Shown here one piece after another: positions 1 through 8,500 of a DNA stretch of 64,000 nt (position 1 is its first letter; each line of letters begins with the position of its first letter). The translations under genes were made by a program, and so were the position numbers. The notes under the pieces were generated by a model that had not been told where the DNA came from, did not search any database, and was given only the letters and a program-made list of their open reading frames with translations. Source of the DNA: Prevotella sp. GTDB taxonomy: Bacteria > Bacteroidota > Bacteroidia > Bacteroidales > Bacteroidaceae. The stretch lies in the NCBI GenBank assembly GCA_017470055.1, contig JAFUFD010000074.1:1-64000 (forward strand). The letters are read 5' to 3'.

Positions 1-1
1 C

Positions 2-412
2 GCAGAGTTCGCCCGTCTGAGCCAGTCGAGAGTCTATGAGAACCTCTCCTTCCGTGCCAACGTCATCGCATGGTTGAAGGGCTGCCTGCTGTATGTCGCC
101 AACGACTACAAGTGGACTCGTGAGATTGAGGAGTTCGTGCGCTGGTCATTGCAGTATGATATGTGGTGCAAGATGCAGTTCTTCGGCGAGGCGATAGAGA
201 ATGCGGATGCCGTAGAGGATAAGCCCAAGCGTGGTCCCCGTAACCTCTTAGAATTGCTTCCTGATGAGTTTACCCTGCAAGATGCCATCAATGTGAGACG
301 GCAACAGGGGATGGACGCCAAAGGAACCCAGAACATGATGCGTGTCTGGAAGTGTCGTGGGTATGTGTTACAAATTACAGATTACAATTATCAAAAAGTA
401 AAAAACAACTAA
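2..412 (+). CDS. C-terminus of a DUF3987/VirE-like primase-helicase protein (partial)
   Basis: The reading frame is open from the first bases of the window, so only the last roughly 136 residues are present and the true start lies outside. The tail carries no catalytic motif. It resembles the C-terminal end of the large DUF3987 or virulence-associated-E proteins found in Bacteroidales integrative elements, where they sit just upstream of DUF5675 and P5-like genes, as here. The stop is 12 bases before the next gene, so all three probably form one transcript. The family assignment rests mainly on the neighbours and on general resemblance; the function (replication or primase role of the element) is inferred. 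Confidence 0.5.
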   Translation, partial: AEFARLSQSRVYENLSFRANVIAWLKGCLLYVANDYKWTREIEEFVRWSLQYDMWCKMQFFGEAIENADAVEDKPKRGPRNLLELLPDEFTLQDAINVRRQQGMDAKGTQNMMRVWKCRGYVLQITDYNYQKVKNN

Positions 413-424
413 AGAGTTACTATC

Positions 425-886
425 ATGTTGGAATTCATATTAGAGAGAAAAAAGACAAGTGAGGAGTTCACCTTAGGTACCTTGAGTATCATACGTCGTG
501 TTGACGACGAGTATTTGGCTGGTGAGGAAAAGGAGTTCATCTGCGACACCTTGGAGCCACCGATGAAGAAAATGGGCAGAAACCCACATGTTCACCACCG
601 CCATAAAGGTGCGTTGACCGCAGGGCGTTACCCTGTCGTCATCACCCCATCAGAGAAATTCGGTCGCTGCCTACCCTTAGTGGTAGGCGTACCGAAGATG
701 ATGAGCAAGGATGTGCGTATGCTGATAGGCAACACGGTAGAGGATATCGAAGTAGGGCTCATCCCTGGTGCCTATCGTGGTTTCGGCAAGATGGTCGACT
801 CTCGGAACATGATCTACTTCCTGAAGAGACTCATCGTGGAGGCGAAGGCGAGAGGAGAGGGAGTTTGGTTAAAGGTAAAAAGGTAA
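425..886 (+). CDS. DUF5675 family protein
   Basis: A 153-residue protein of unknown function. The segment CDTLEPP near residue 39, the GRYPV segment near residue 65 and the KFGRCLPL and IGNTVEDIE segments in the second half match the pattern of DUF5675, a family encoded in Bacteroidales mobile elements and phage-like modules next to lysozyme-type genes. There is no signal peptide and no membrane segment. It lies between the primase-like tail and the P5-like gene on the same strand with short gaps, so it is likely part of the same element operon. Confidence 0.7.
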   Translation: MLEFILERKKTSEEFTLGTLSIIRRVDDEYLAGEEKEFICDTLEPPMKKMGRNPHVHHRHKGALTAGRYPVVITPSEKFGRCLPLVVGVPKMMSKDVRMLIGNTVEDIEVGLIPGAYRGFGKMVDSRNMIYFLKRLIVEAKARGEGVWLKVKR

Positions 887-908
887 AAAAGTAAAAAGGT
901 AAAAAAAT
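868..908 (+). repeat. Short AAAGGTAAAA-type tandem repeat at a gene junction
   Basis: Four imperfect copies of GGTAAAAA/AGTAAAAA cover the last codons and stop of the DUF5675 gene and run up to the start codon of the next gene. The A-rich stretch probably serves as the translation-initiation region of the downstream gene, since Bacteroidales rely on A-rich leaders more than on Shine-Dalgarno pairing. Confidence 0.7.
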
Positions 909-1338
909 GAAACAAGCAAGAGGATTGCGGAACAATAATCCGCTGAATATCATCAAGAGTAAGAATCAAGTATGGTTGGGACAGACCAACCTCGGAGGCG
1001 AGACCCGTTTCTGTCAGTTCGTATCGGCACAGTATGGATTCCGTGCAGCCCTAAAACTGTTGCGGACGTACTACACGAAGTACGGTTGCACTACCATCCG
1101 ACAGATCATCTGTCGATGGGCACCAGAGACGGAGAATCAGGTGGAGGCGTATATCAAGACGGTGTGCAAACTCACCCATCTAAGTGCTGACGCCCCGTTA
1201 CCCCCCATGAAGGCAGAGACGAGAATCGTCTGGTGTGACCTCGTCCTTGCCATGGCAAGTGTGGAGTGCGGACTGTCAGCCGACGACAGGGACACCCTTA
1301 GGGACTCCGTCGGAAAGGCTTGGAATATGCTGTTCTAA
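907..1338 (+). CDS. P5-like protein of a mobile element (putative lysozyme-like fold)
   Basis: A 143-residue protein beginning MKQARGLRNNNPLNI. This RGLRNNNPLNI opening is characteristic of proteins annotated as 'structural protein P5' in Bacteroidales genomes, which are thought to have a muramidase-like fold, here with the later GFRAALKLL and WAPETENQ segments. Its substrate would be peptidoglycan, but no catalytic residue can be assigned with certainty. It is the last gene of the element-like trio; a strong terminator follows directly. Confidence 0.6.
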   Translation: MKQARGLRNNNPLNIIKSKNQVWLGQTNLGGETRFCQFVSAQYGFRAALKLLRTYYTKYGCTTIRQIICRWAPETENQVEAYIKTVCKLTHLSADAPLPPMKAETRIVWCDLVLAMASVECGLSADDRDTLRDSVGKAWNMLF

Positions 1339-1343
1339 ATCAA

Positions 1344-1398
1344 TTGAGAGAATGAAACAAAAAACCGCTGGATTCTCATCCAGCGGCGATTCTCTCAA
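1344..1398. terminator. Bidirectional terminator
   Basis: An outer stem (TTGAGAGAAT at 1344-1353 with ATTCTCTCAA at 1389-1398) encloses an inner stem (CCGCTGGA at 1365-1372 with TCCAGCGG at 1379-1386). On the minus strand the inner stem is followed by a T run, giving a good intrinsic terminator for the lipoprotein gene; on the plus strand it closes the element operon. Confidence 0.8.
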
Positions 1399-1420
1399 TT
1401 TTTGTTCGAGTTCTTTCTGA

Positions 1421-1585
1421 TTACTCAGCAGCAACGCTGTCAGCAACAGCAACAGTGTCAGCAACCTCTGCGCTATCAACAACCTCTACAGAGTCGTTGT
1501 CAACCTCAGCAGTCTGAGCCTTGTTACCACAAGAAGCGAAAGAAACAGCAACGATGGCTGCGAACATAAATACTAATTTCTTCAT
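1421..1585 (-). CDS. Small acidic lipoprotein
   Basis: Start chosen at 1585 (MKKLVFMFAA...), ten codons inside the longest frame, because it gives a clean type II signal peptide with the lipobox FASC at residues 15-18. The mature part is only about 37 residues and is very rich in Val, Asp, Ala and Ser in a repeating EV-DS-VADT pattern. Function is unknown; such short acidic lipoproteins are common in Bacteroidales. It has its own promoter-like box (CAAAGGTA read on the plus strand at 1638-1645) and ends at the bidirectional terminator. Confidence 0.75.
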   Translation of the reverse strand: MKKLVFMFAAIVAVSFASCGNKAQTAEVDNDSVEVVDSAEVADTVAVADSVAAE

Positions 1586-1637
1586 TTTTCTAAGCTTTTT
1601 AAATCTGTAAAACAATCATTTGTCTATTAAAACGATG

Positions 1638-1645
1638 CAAAGGTA
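1638..1645 (-). promoter_or_regulatory. -7 box of the small lipoprotein gene
   Basis: TACCTTTG on the minus strand matches the Bacteroidetes TAnnTTTG box and lies 53 bases before the chosen start. No clear -33 TTTG is seen. Confidence 0.5.
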
Positions 1646-1814
1646 GGCATTTTTTTGATACGTTGTACTTTTTTTTGTGATTTTTTTTGCCCTCTTTTTG
1701 TAACTTTTTTGCAAGCGACTATAAATCAAGTAATTACGAAATGTTAAAATTCACGTCATTTTTACACTTAATGCAATTAATCTTAAAAATGTGATGTTTT
1801 ACGATAAAAATGAG

Positions 1815-1822
1815 TACCTTTG
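1815..1822 (+). promoter_or_regulatory. -7 box of mtaB
   Basis: TACCTTTG, a match to TAnnTTTG. It lies inside the longest open frame of mtaB, which shows that the upstream in-frame ATG cannot be the real start and supports the ATG at 1855. Confidence 0.6.
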
Positions 1823-1854
1823 CATCTCATGATAAACGACACCTTATTATATAT

Positions 1855-3195
1855 ATGATAGATACGTCGGCTTTTCAAGGTAAACGGGCTGCCTATTATA
1901 CGCTGGGCTGTAAACTGAACTTCTCTGAGACATCGACCTTTGCGAAGATGCTTCAGGAGATGGGGGTACAGACTGCGGCAAAGGGGGAGCAGGCGGATAT
2001 CTGTCTGATAAACACCTGTTCCGTGACGGAGGTCGCTGACCATAAATGTCGTCAGGCAATCCATCGGATGGTGCGTGAGCATCCTGGCGCCTTCGTGGTG
2101 GTCACGGGCTGTTATGCGCAGTTGAAACCAGAGCAGGTGAGCAAGATAGAGGGTGTCGACCTCGTGTTGGGCGCCAACGAGAAGGCGGATCTCATCCAGT
2201 TCCTGTCGGAGGGCTTCGTCAGGCGTGATGCTGTCGCATCGTACAAGACGGAGAAGACGAAGGACATCAAGACCTTCGCACCCAGTTGCTCCCGTGGCAA
2301 CCGCACCCGTTATTTCCTGAAGGTGCAGGACGGCTGTGACTATTTCTGCACCTACTGTACGATACCCTATGCCCGTGGCTTCAGCCGTAACCCCTCGATT
2401 GCGTCGCTGGTGGCGCAGGCAGAGGAGGCTGCTCGTGAGGGAGGCAAGGAGATTGTGCTGACGGGTGTCAATATCGGGGACTTCGGCAAGACGACGGGGG
2501 AGCGTTTCCTCGACCTTGTCAAGGCACTGGACGGGGTGGAGGGTATCCGTCGTTACCGTATCAGCAGTCTGGAGCCCGACCTGATGAGTGACGAACTCAT
2601 CGACTTCTGCGCTCATAGCCGTGCTTTCATGCCCCATTTCCATATTCCCTTGCAGAGCGGCAGTGACACGGTGCTGAAACTGATGCACCGCCATTACGAC
2701 CGCCAGTTGTTTGCCGACAAGATTCACCGTGTCAAGGAGGTGATGCCCGACGCTTTTATCGGTGTCGACGTGATGGTGGGCTGTCGGGGCGAGACCCCCG
2801 AGTGCTTCGAGGAGACCTATACGTTCCTGCGGGACCTTGACATCACCCAGTTGCATGTGTTCCCATACTCGGAGCGTCCAGGCACCTCCGCACTCTCGAT
2901 ACCCTATGTGGTGAGTGAGCAGGACAAGCGGGAGCGTAGCAAACGGCTTCTCGACCTCTCGGACGAGAAGACGCATGCCTTCTACCAGCGGTATATCGGC
3001 AGCGAGGCGGAGGTGCTCTTTGAGAAAGCGCCACGTGGCAAGGCGATGCATGGGTTCACGAAGAACTATATCCGTGTGGAACTCCCTGCCGCACAGGCTC
3101 GTGAGGATTATGACAACCAACTCATCAACGTCCGCTTGGACGACTTTAATCATGATAAGACAGCACTATGCATAAGGTCGCAATCGTCATATTAA
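1855..3195 (+). CDS. mtaB: tRNA t6A37 methylthiotransferase MtaB
   Basis: A 446-residue radical-SAM enzyme that adds a methylthio group to t6A at position 37 of tRNAs. The N-terminal UPF0004 domain has its three cluster cysteines (YTLGCK near 17, NTCSV near 54, VTGCYA near 85). The radical-SAM triad is in DGCDYFCTYC near residue 159. A C-terminal TRAM-like segment follows. The NTCSVTEVAD form and length favour MtaB over MiaB or RimO. The start at 1855 was chosen because the promoter box at 1815-1822 lies within the longer frame. The last 28 bases overlap the glycosyltransferase gene, so the two are co-transcribed. Confidence 0.9.
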   Translation: MIDTSAFQGKRAAYYTLGCKLNFSETSTFAKMLQEMGVQTAAKGEQADICLINTCSVTEVADHKCRQAIHRMVREHPGAFVVVTGCYAQLKPEQVSKIEGVDLVLGANEKADLIQFLSEGFVRRDAVASYKTEKTKDIKTFAPSCSRGNRTRYFLKVQDGCDYFCTYCTIPYARGFSRNPSIASLVAQAEEAAREGGKEIVLTGVNIGDFGKTTGERFLDLVKALDGVEGIRRYRISSLEPDLMSDELIDFCAHSRAFMPHFHIPLQSGSDTVLKLMHRHYDRQLFADKIHRVKEVMPDAFIGVDVMVGCRGETPECFEETYTFLRDLDITQLHVFPYSERPGTSALSIPYVVSEQDKRERSKRLLDLSDEKTHAFYQRYIGSEAEVLFEKAPRGKAMHGFTKNYIRVELPAAQAREDYDNQLINVRLDDFNHDKTALCIRSQSSY

Positions 3196-4199
3196 ACTGG
3201 AACGGAGAGAAGATGCTGCGCCAGTATCTTCCCAGCGTACTGCAATACTCAAGGGACGAGGCTGTCGTCTATGTGGCTGACAACGCCTCTACGGACGGTT
3301 CCCTCCAGATGCTGGCAAGGGAGTTTCCCGAGTGCAAGGTCATCACGCTCGACCAGAACTGGGGCTTCGCCGAGGGCTATAACAAGGCATTACGGCAGAT
3401 AGAGGCGGAGTATTACCTGTTGCTGAACAGTGATATCGAGGTGACACACCACTGGCTCACCCCGCTCATCGAGATGATGGACGTGCACCCAGAGGTGGCG
3501 GCATGCCAGCCTAAACTGCTGTCTGTCTACGACAAGGATAAGTTTGAGTATGCGGGGGCGAGCGGGGGCTTCCTCGACCGTTTGGGCTACCCCTTCTGCC
3601 GTGGGCGCATCTTCGATACGGTCGAGGATGACAACGGACAGTACGACTATGCCACGGAGATCCTGTGGGCGACGGGGGCGGCTCTGATGATCCGCTCCAA
3701 GGACTATTGGGATGTCGGTGGTCTTGACGGACGCTTCTTTGCCCATAATGAGGAGATAGACCTCTGTTGGCGACTGCGCATCCGTGGTCGTAAGATATAC
3801 TGTCTGCCAGAGAGTTATGTCTATCACGTGGGAGGCGGTACGCTGCCCAAGGGTAATCCCATGAAGACTTTCCTTAACTTCCGCAATAACCTCACGATGC
3901 TCTATAAGTGTCTGCCAGACTCGGAACTCCACGGGGTGATGCGCTGGCGTTGGTTCCTGGACTATCTCGCCGCCTGGCAGACATTGGTGCTCAACCATAA
4001 CTGGGGTGACTTCAAGGCGATCTACCGTGCCCGTCGTGCCTTCTCCCAGTGGAAGCATGACTTCGACGCCGACCGTGCCGCCATCCAGCAGTCACGTGCT
4101 GTTGCGGATATCCCTGAGCGGCGCCAGTTCTCCATCCTCTGGCAGTATTACGTCAAGGGGCGGAAATATTTCTCAGCGTTAAATGTATTGGAAAAATGA
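3168..4199 (+). CDS. Family 2 glycosyltransferase
   Basis: A 343-residue GT-A-fold glycosyltransferase. The N-terminus has the usual VILNWNG strand, then DNASTDGS and NWGFAEGYN, and the metal-binding LLLNSDIE motif near residue 87. The NEEIDLCWRLRIRGRK segment near residue 197 is the acceptor-side signature of rhamnosyl- and other GT2 enzymes. No membrane helices were noticed. It starts inside the end of mtaB and overlaps the lysozyme gene by ATGA, so the three genes form one operon. Sugar donor and acceptor cannot be told from sequence; an envelope polysaccharide role is inferred. Confidence 0.88.
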   Translation: MHKVAIVILNWNGEKMLRQYLPSVLQYSRDEAVVYVADNASTDGSLQMLAREFPECKVITLDQNWGFAEGYNKALRQIEAEYYLLLNSDIEVTHHWLTPLIEMMDVHPEVAACQPKLLSVYDKDKFEYAGASGGFLDRLGYPFCRGRIFDTVEDDNGQYDYATEILWATGAALMIRSKDYWDVGGLDGRFFAHNEEIDLCWRLRIRGRKIYCLPESYVYHVGGGTLPKGNPMKTFLNFRNNLTMLYKCLPDSELHGVMRWRWFLDYLAAWQTLVLNHNWGDFKAIYRARRAFSQWKHDFDADRAAIQQSRAVADIPERRQFSILWQYYVKGRKYFSALNVLEK

Positions 4200-4900
4200 A
4201 GAATAGAACAATTATATATACCATTATATTCTTATTGGGAATCGTCATGCCGTCGCATGCGCAGGAATACGATGTCCAGTGTGAGGACACTTGCTCCCAT
4301 GTGCATGGCATCGACATGAGCCATTATCAGGGGAATGTGTTCTGGGAGACGGTGGGGGATAACACCAAGATGTCCTATGTCTATCTGAAGGCGACAGAGG
4401 GTGGTGACCGTATTGACGAGATGTTTGAGCGCAACATCAACCTTGCCCATCGCTACGGACTGAAGGTGGGCAGTTACCATTTCTACCGTCCCAAAGTAGA
4501 GCAGGTGATGCAGTTGGAGAATTTCAAGACGCAGTGCCTTCCCGGCGAGCAGGACCTCATACCGATGATTGATGTGGAGTCGATGGGAGGCTTGTCGACG
4601 GAGGCGTTCTGTGACTCGCTGCTGAAGTTCCTGAGTCTGGTGGAGGAGGCGTATCGCCAGAAGCCATTGGTATATACCTACCGTAATTTCTATAATAAGT
4701 ATCTACAGGGTAAGTTGGACGACTATAAACTGATGATCGCCATGTATACTGACGAGGAGCCGGTGCTCGCCGACGAGCGTGATATCATCGCTTGGCAGTA
4801 TACGGGAAAGGGCAAGTTGACAGGTGTCAGCGGCTATGTGGACAAGAGTCGTCTGATGGGGCGGCATCAGTTACGGGAACTCCGTTTCCGCCATCACTGA
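4196..4900 (+). CDS. GH25 lysozyme (muramidase), secreted
   Basis: A 234-residue protein with a signal peptide (hydrophobic residues 5-20 then SHA-Q) and a glycoside hydrolase family 25 domain. Seen motifs are HGIDMSHYQG with the first catalytic-site Asp, YLKATEGG, GSYHFYRP and IPMIDVES with the second acidic pair, and IAWQYTGKG near the C-terminus. These fit an N,O-diacetylmuramidase acting on peptidoglycan in the periplasm. It overlaps the glycosyltransferase by four bases (ATGA), so it is translationally coupled to it. It converges on the minus-strand gene ending at 4901 with no gap. Confidence 0.9.
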   Translation: MKNRTIIYTIIFLLGIVMPSHAQEYDVQCEDTCSHVHGIDMSHYQGNVFWETVGDNTKMSYVYLKATEGGDRIDEMFERNINLAHRYGLKVGSYHFYRPKVEQVMQLENFKTQCLPGEQDLIPMIDVESMGGLSTEAFCDSLLKFLSLVEEAYRQKPLVYTYRNFYNKYLQGKLDDYKLMIAMYTDEEPVLADERDIIAWQYTGKGKLTGVSGYVDKSRLMGRHQLRELRFRHH

Positions 4901-5701
4901 TCACTCCTCGATATGCGAGAGAGAGTGGGCGAAGTTGGCGAGGAAATTCGTGACAGCCTCGCTGGGGTAGTAGCCCATGTATTTGGCAGAGTGGCGTACG
5001 TGCCACATCATGGCACCAGAGTTGGTGGTGCTCACGAACACGTTCTTGCCTTGTGTGAAATACCATTCGGCAGCCTGCTCGCTGGAGGTCTTAAGGATAT
5101 CCTCTGCGACACGGATGGTCGCTTTGTTGATGGTCGCCTCCGTAAACGGAATCTCCTCTGGCTTGAAGTCGAAGAACTGTACCAGCAGTGCCGCCTCCAG
5201 TTTGACGATTTTTCCCATGTGCAGTCTCTTGATCCATTCCGACAACTGCTGGTAGTCAATCTGGTCTTTCGTCGTTCGGAGATAGATGCCTAACTCCAGC
5301 AGATGGCGCATGTTGATACCCTGGGTGAGGATAAAGCGGGCAAGACGGATGATATTGAGCAAGAGTTCCAGGGTAGGAGAGTCGTGCTCCTGCTCGATGA
5401 GTTGTTGCAGTTTGTGGTTCAGCAGCGGGTTGGTCAGGTGCTGCTCCTCCTCCTTGACAATCTCCTTGTCTGCCTCAGCGACCGATTGCTTCCAGATTTG
5501 TAGTTGTGCGGGGCGTATCCTCATGAAAAAGTCATCGGAGCACATCATGATGCCGTCGTAAGCCCACGGCGTCACATCGTGCATCTGGGAGAGTTGGTAG
5601 AGCCTGTTCCATTTCCATGGTGACATGGGCTCTATCCTCTCACGTTGTCCGAAGGCTCCGCTTTTGAGCAGTCTGAGGAAGTTACGCTGTATGATATCCA
5701 T
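4901..5701 (-). CDS. Degenerate nucleotidyltransferase-like (NTP_transf_5) protein
   Basis: A 266-residue soluble protein with no signal peptide. The N-terminal part (WNRLYQLSQMHDVTPWAYDG) and the C-terminal helical part (GINMRHLLELGIYL ... IDYQQLSEWIKRL) resemble the flanks of the 'uncharacterised nucleotidyltransferase' family PF14907. The central nucleotidyl-transfer motif with its paired Asp residues is not visible; that place holds a Glu-rich helical stretch. It therefore looks like a catalytically dead relative. Its start overlaps the antiporter stop by one base (TAATG), so it is the last gene of the uronate operon. The family link is a judgement from motif order. Confidence 0.5.
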   Translation of the reverse strand: MDIIQRNFLRLLKSGAFGQRERIEPMSPWKWNRLYQLSQMHDVTPWAYDGIMMCSDDFFMRIRPAQLQIWKQSVAEADKEIVKEEEQHLTNPLLNHKLQQLIEQEHDSPTLELLLNIIRLARFILTQGINMRHLLELGIYLRTTKDQIDYQQLSEWIKRLHMGKIVKLEAALLVQFFDFKPEEIPFTEATINKATIRVAEDILKTSSEQAAEWYFTQGKNVFVSTTNSGAMMWHVRHSAKYMGYYPSEAVTNFLANFAHSLSHIEE

Positions 5702-6975
5702 TAGGAGTATTTTTTAGGATAGCGGACGAGGATGGCGATTATAGCCATGATGCCTAAGAGGAAAGGATAATAGAGATAGGGGATGATGCTGATGGGGTTG
5801 ATGGCGGCAAGTCCTCCAGCCATCAGTAGTTGTGCGCCATACGGGAGGATTCCCTGCATCATGCAGGAGAAAGTATCGAGGATGGAGGCGCATTTCCGAT
5901 TGTCGACACCGTAGCGGTCGCCTATTTTCTTGGCGATGCCACCGACGGTCAATATGGCGACCGTATTATTCGCGGTACAGATATTGACTAATGAGACCAA
6001 CGCCGCTATTGACAGTTCTGCTCCCCGCTTGCTATTGATCCTGCGGGTCATGCGCTGGATGATGAAATCAAGTCCTCCATTGTATTTGATGAGTTCCAGA
6101 AGTCCTCCAGCCATAATGGTGATGATGATCAGTTCACCCATCCCCAAGATTCCCTCGCCCATTGCCGTCATCCAGTCGTAGAAATCGAAGGTGCCGTAGC
6201 AGAGTCCTATGATGCCGGAAAGCAGGAGTCCGAGCGTGAGGACTGCCATGACGTTCATGCCGAAGATGGCGGTGATGAGTACGACGAGATAGGGAATCAC
6301 TTTCAAAAACTCCACCTCACCAGTCTGCTGCGCCAACTGCGTGCCGCTACCCATCAAGAGATAGATGACGAGCATGATGGAGGCGACAGGTATCACGAGG
6401 AAAGAGTTGACACGGAATTTATCGCTGAGACGACACTCTTGGGTCGAGGTCGCCACGATTGTGGTATCAGAGATGAATGAGAGATTGTCGCCAAAGAAAG
6501 AGCCCCCCACCACCACGGCGATGATCATGGGCAGCGTCATGCCCGTGTGTTGGGAGATGCCTGCGGCGATAGGGACGAGGGCGACGACGGTACCCACACT
6601 GGTGCCGATGGAGAGGGAGATAAAGCAGGCAGCCAAGAACAGTCCTGCCAGCAGCATATTGGCAGGTAACAGCATCAGGGTGAGATTGACAGTCGCGTCA
6701 ATAGCCCCCATGACCTTTGCGGTGTGCGCAAAGGCTCCTGCTAATATGAATATCCAGATCATCAGCATCATCTGTGAGGTGCCCGCTCCTTGGCTGAAGA
6801 TGTCAATTCTCTTTTTCAGTGGAATGCCCCCGGAGATGATGATAGCGTAGATGCTGGACACCATGAAGGCGACGGTGATAGGTACTTTGTAAAAGTCACG
6901 AGCAATGATGCTCGTGACTAAGTATAGTACTATAAACACCAGAAGCGGTGATAATGCTTTCAGACCTTTCCTCAT
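5701..6975 (-). CDS. NhaC-family Na+/H+ antiporter
   Basis: A 424-residue polytopic inner-membrane protein with about eleven hydrophobic helices. The repeated patterns GTSVGTVVALVPIA and GGSFFGDNLSFISDTTI in the middle are the NhaC/DUF-type antiporter signature, including the polar Asp pair in the centre of the membrane. It probably exchanges sodium for protons or carries an organic anion coupled to sodium. It starts only seven bases after the end of uxaA, so an anion or ion-balancing role during uronate growth is likely, but the substrate is an inference from context. Confidence 0.82.
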   Translation of the reverse strand: MRKGLKALSPLLVFIVLYLVTSIIARDFYKVPITVAFMVSSIYAIIISGGIPLKKRIDIFSQGAGTSQMMLMIWIFILAGAFAHTAKVMGAIDATVNLTLMLLPANMLLAGLFLAACFISLSIGTSVGTVVALVPIAAGISQHTGMTLPMIIAVVVGGSFFGDNLSFISDTTIVATSTQECRLSDKFRVNSFLVIPVASIMLVIYLLMGSGTQLAQQTGEVEFLKVIPYLVVLITAIFGMNVMAVLTLGLLLSGIIGLCYGTFDFYDWMTAMGEGILGMGELIIITIMAGGLLELIKYNGGLDFIIQRMTRRINSKRGAELSIAALVSLVNICTANNTVAILTVGGIAKKIGDRYGVDNRKCASILDTFSCMMQGILPYGAQLLMAGGLAAINPISIIPYLYYPFLLGIMAIIAILVRYPKKYS

Positions 6976-6982
6976 TATTCTT

Positions 6983-8479
6983 CTACAGGGTTACACCGTT
7001 CTTGAAGATGGAGATCTCACGATAGGCGTTCTCCTCATTACGTGCCAGTTCACCAGAGGCGACGGCAAGCACCTTATTAATAAACTCAGGAACGATTTCC
7101 TGCATGGTGCGTCCCTCTATCAACTGTCCTGCGGAGAAGTCTACCCAGTGGGGCTTGTTCTTGGCAAGGGTGGGGTTCGTGGCTATCTTCATCGTAGGTA
7201 CGAAGGTACCGAATGGGGTACCACGTCCTGTGGTGAAGAGTACGATATGGCAACCGCATGAGGCGAGTGCCGTAGAGGCTACGAGGTCGTTGCCGGGAGC
7301 GGAGAGCAGGTTAAGCCCCGGATTCTGCAGACGGTCGCCATACTCCAAGACACCACTGACAGGAGCCTTACCACATTTCTGCGTGCAGCCCAGTGCCTTG
7401 TCCTCCAAGGTAGAGATACCTCCCGCCTTGTTGCCTGGTGAGGGGTTCTCGCCTACAGGCTCGCCATGGGAGAGGAAGTAGTTCTTGAAGTTATTGATCA
7501 TCGAAACCGTCTGGTCGAACAACTGCGGGGTCTCGCAACGGTTCATCAGGATGGTCTCTGCGCCAAACATCTCAGGGACCTCTGTCAGTACGCTGGTGCC
7601 ACCTTGTGCCACGAGCCAGTCGCTGAACTCGCCGACCAGCGGATTGGCGGTGATACCAGAGAATCCGTCGGAACCTCCACACTTCAGACCTACACGCAAC
7701 TTGGAGACGGGGACATCCTCACGCTTGTCCTGTTTTGCCTGGGCATAAAGGTCACGCAGGATCTCCATACCAGCCTCTACCTCGTCTCCCTCTACCCGTT
7801 GGGTGACGAGGAGTTTGATACGTGACTTGTCATAGTCGCCCAGCATCGCCATGAAGTCCTCGGGCTGGTTGTTCTCGCAGCCAAGGCTGAGTACCAGCAC
7901 GCCACCAGCATTGGGGTGCAGGCAGATGTCACGCAGCACCTTACGGGTGTTCTCGTGGTCCTCGGAGAGTTGTGAGCAACCATAGTTGTGATGCCATGTC
8001 CAGATGGCGTCAATACCCTCCTGCTTGGTCTCCTCACTCAACTGGTGAGCAAGTCGCTCGGCGATACCGTTGACGCATCCGACGGTAGGTACGATCCATA
8101 TCTCATTACGGACTCCCACGTCACCGTTCTTGCGGACATATCCTTTAAAGGTACGTTTCTCGTCTTTGATGCTAAGTTTCTCATCGACAGGATTGTATGT
8201 GTATTCGAGCGTACCGCTTAAGTTGGTCTTCAGGTTGTTCTCGTTTACCCAGTCACCTGCCTTCATGTCTTGGCGGGCATGACCGATAGGATAACCGTAT
8301 TTGATAATGTCCTCACCCTCTTTCACGTCTTTGATCAATACCTTATGACCGGCAGGCGTGTCTTGGCTCACAGTGATTTGCTTGCCGTCAACGTCGATGA
8401 TGTCTCCCTTTTTCTTGGGTTGCAGACATACTACGACAGAATCGGCAGGATTAATCTTTAAGTAGGTTCTTAATTCCAT
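6983..8479 (-). CDS. uxaA: Altronate dehydratase
   Basis: A 498-residue enzyme that dehydrates D-altronate to 2-keto-3-deoxygluconate in galacturonate breakdown. The N-terminal SAF-like domain (roughly residues 1-95) is followed by the large catalytic domain with GYVRKNGDVGVRNE near residue 115, TWHHNYGCSQL, LGCENNQPED, LKCGGSDGFSG and the late GRGTPFGTFVPTMKI. These are hallmarks of the UxaA/GarD family, and a full-length UxaA is expected to be about 500 residues. It lies 21 bases after the LacI-type regulator and just before the antiporter. Its product feeds KdgK and Eda, encoded divergently. Confidence 0.93.
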   Translation of the reverse strand: MELRTYLKINPADSVVVCLQPKKKGDIIDVDGKQITVSQDTPAGHKVLIKDVKEGEDIIKYGYPIGHARQDMKAGDWVNENNLKTNLSGTLEYTYNPVDEKLSIKDEKRTFKGYVRKNGDVGVRNEIWIVPTVGCVNGIAERLAHQLSEETKQEGIDAIWTWHHNYGCSQLSEDHENTRKVLRDICLHPNAGGVLVLSLGCENNQPEDFMAMLGDYDKSRIKLLVTQRVEGDEVEAGMEILRDLYAQAKQDKREDVPVSKLRVGLKCGGSDGFSGITANPLVGEFSDWLVAQGGTSVLTEVPEMFGAETILMNRCETPQLFDQTVSMINNFKNYFLSHGEPVGENPSPGNKAGGISTLEDKALGCTQKCGKAPVSGVLEYGDRLQNPGLNLLSAPGNDLVASTALASCGCHIVLFTTGRGTPFGTFVPTMKIATNPTLAKNKPHWVDFSAGQLIEGRTMQEIVPEFINKVLAVASGELARNEENAYREISIFKNGVTL

Positions 8480-8500
8480 AATGTATTTGTATTTAGTAGT

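Noticed and set aside
1783-3153. Long minus-strand open frame of 456 codons over mtaB
   Set aside because: It is the antisense shadow of mtaB: no domain resemblance, no promoter in the right place, and mtaB itself carries all cluster motifs.
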